Assembly: GCA_009760855.2 (NCBI GenBank)
Contig: WPIO01000033.1
Coordinates: 4,071,001 to 4,135,000, forward strand
Source: Cristatella mucedo
Taxonomy: Eukaryota; Bryozoa; Phylactolaemata; Cristatellidae
Reading direction: 5' to 3'
Length of the DNA: 64,000 nt
Numbering within the stretch: position 1 is the first letter of the stretch; every line of letters starts with the position of its first letter. Positions 63,366 through 64,000 of this stretch are shown here, in pieces. The position numbers and the translations under genes were made by a program. The notes beneath the pieces were generated by a model. The model saw nothing but the letters and a program-made list of their open reading frames with translations. It was not told the origin of the DNA and ran no database searches.

Positions 63366-64000
63366 TAAAAATAATAATGATAATAACACTTGATAAAGTG
63401 CCCTCAAAACCATTCACATTAATGCTATGAAGTCTCCCACTGTGTTAGGTCCTAAACCATTGCAGTGTTAATTATGCGCAGGCGAGATGACCGGTGCCGA
63501 AGAAAGGCCTTGTGATCAATAGAATTTAAATGCTTTCTAAAGATAAAGGAAACTAAGCAGTGGCTCCATTTAAATAAGCATTCTTGAGAAGGTCGTTATG
63601 CACTCGGAACAGTGCTGACTCTATGGGGAAATCAGCTCTAAAACCTAACTGGAACTTAACTGCTTGTCTGAAGTTTTGTTGTGAGAGTTTAGCTGGTCTG
63701 TTGCTACTTGTTCCACTGTCTTCGATAGGAATGGCAGTGGGAGGCTAGGTGAAGCTGCTTAAGGGATCCTGGTTTAGTGTAAACTTCCTAATGAGTAGCC
63801 TAACGATAGCCTTTGAAAGTGCTGTAGACATAAGGCCTGGGCGGATTAGGACATACAGTTTATTATTTTAGTTGTATAGGACAGAAGCAAATATATGTAT
63901 CTCAGAAGGAGAACAATAAGTGTGGGGTCTTTCGGGCCAGCAGTCTTCCTAGACTGGGAGATAAACTTCGACATCCACTCACCATTCGATCGTGATTCCT
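63366..64000 (-). mobile_element. L2 LINE copy, tail fused to RT core
   Basis: The (AATAAT)n and the first half of the stem-loop (GATAAAGTGCCCTC) pass directly into reverse-strand RT core sequence matching 43900-44400 of L2-2. The 3' UTR and RT C-terminus are deleted. It runs off the window. Confidence 0.75.

Overview
This is a piece of an animal (metazoan) nuclear genome, probably an invertebrate. The evidence is intron-rich genes with GT-AG introns of 79 nt to over 10 kb, an ortholog of DEDD (an animal death-effector-domain gene), and heavy loading with L2-clade non-LTR retrotransposons, tRNA-derived SINEs, hAT, Tc1 and Ty3/gypsy relics and long dinucleotide microsatellites. I cannot name the phylum from the sequence alone.

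Three host genes are visible. (1) 865-35679, plus strand: 23 exons that join in frame to about 1,294 codons of a URB2 (Npa2) ortholog, a 60S pre-ribosome biogenesis factor. The N-terminal part lies upstream of the window; the C-terminus and stop are inside. (2) 36499-53280, minus strand: a complete 4-exon DEDD ortholog of 283 codons, with an N-terminal death effector domain carrying an RxDL motif and the strongly conserved DEDD C-terminal domain. It is convergent with URB2: the stop codons are 819 bp apart. (3) 53383(?)-60638, plus strand: an unrecognised gene rich in Gln, Ser and Ala. It starts in a CpG-rich island shared head-to-head with DEDD, has three clear phase-0 exons (58793-58903, 58997-59206, 60411-60638) and continues past the window.

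The introns and flanks are mostly mobile elements. An L2-clade LINE family is represented by about 16 pieces. Two copies (29644-32322 plus, 42675-44735 minus) are nearly identical and only lightly damaged, so the family was active recently. All L2 copies end in the same 3' stem-loop followed by an (ATT)n tail. A tRNA-derived SINE family (SINE-A) carries the same stem-loop, which suggests that L2 mobilises it. A second tRNA-derived SINE family (SINE-B) and a second LINE family are also scattered through the window. The intron at 20027-25452 holds a three-level nest: old L2, a hAT transposon inside it with an 8-bp target duplication, and a younger L2 fragment inside the hAT with a 10-bp target duplication. 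A Ty3/gypsy relic with matching LTR-like ends lies in the intron at 6394-13257, and Tc1 transposase relics lie in DEDD intron 1.

All exon boundaries were read by eye from splice-site and phase consistency plus family knowledge; no alignment was run. I saw no CRISPR array, operon, prokaryotic element or defence system. The most unusual features are the LINE/SINE tail sharing, the nested insertions, the very close DEDD/unknown-gene start codons and the unidentified Q-rich gene.
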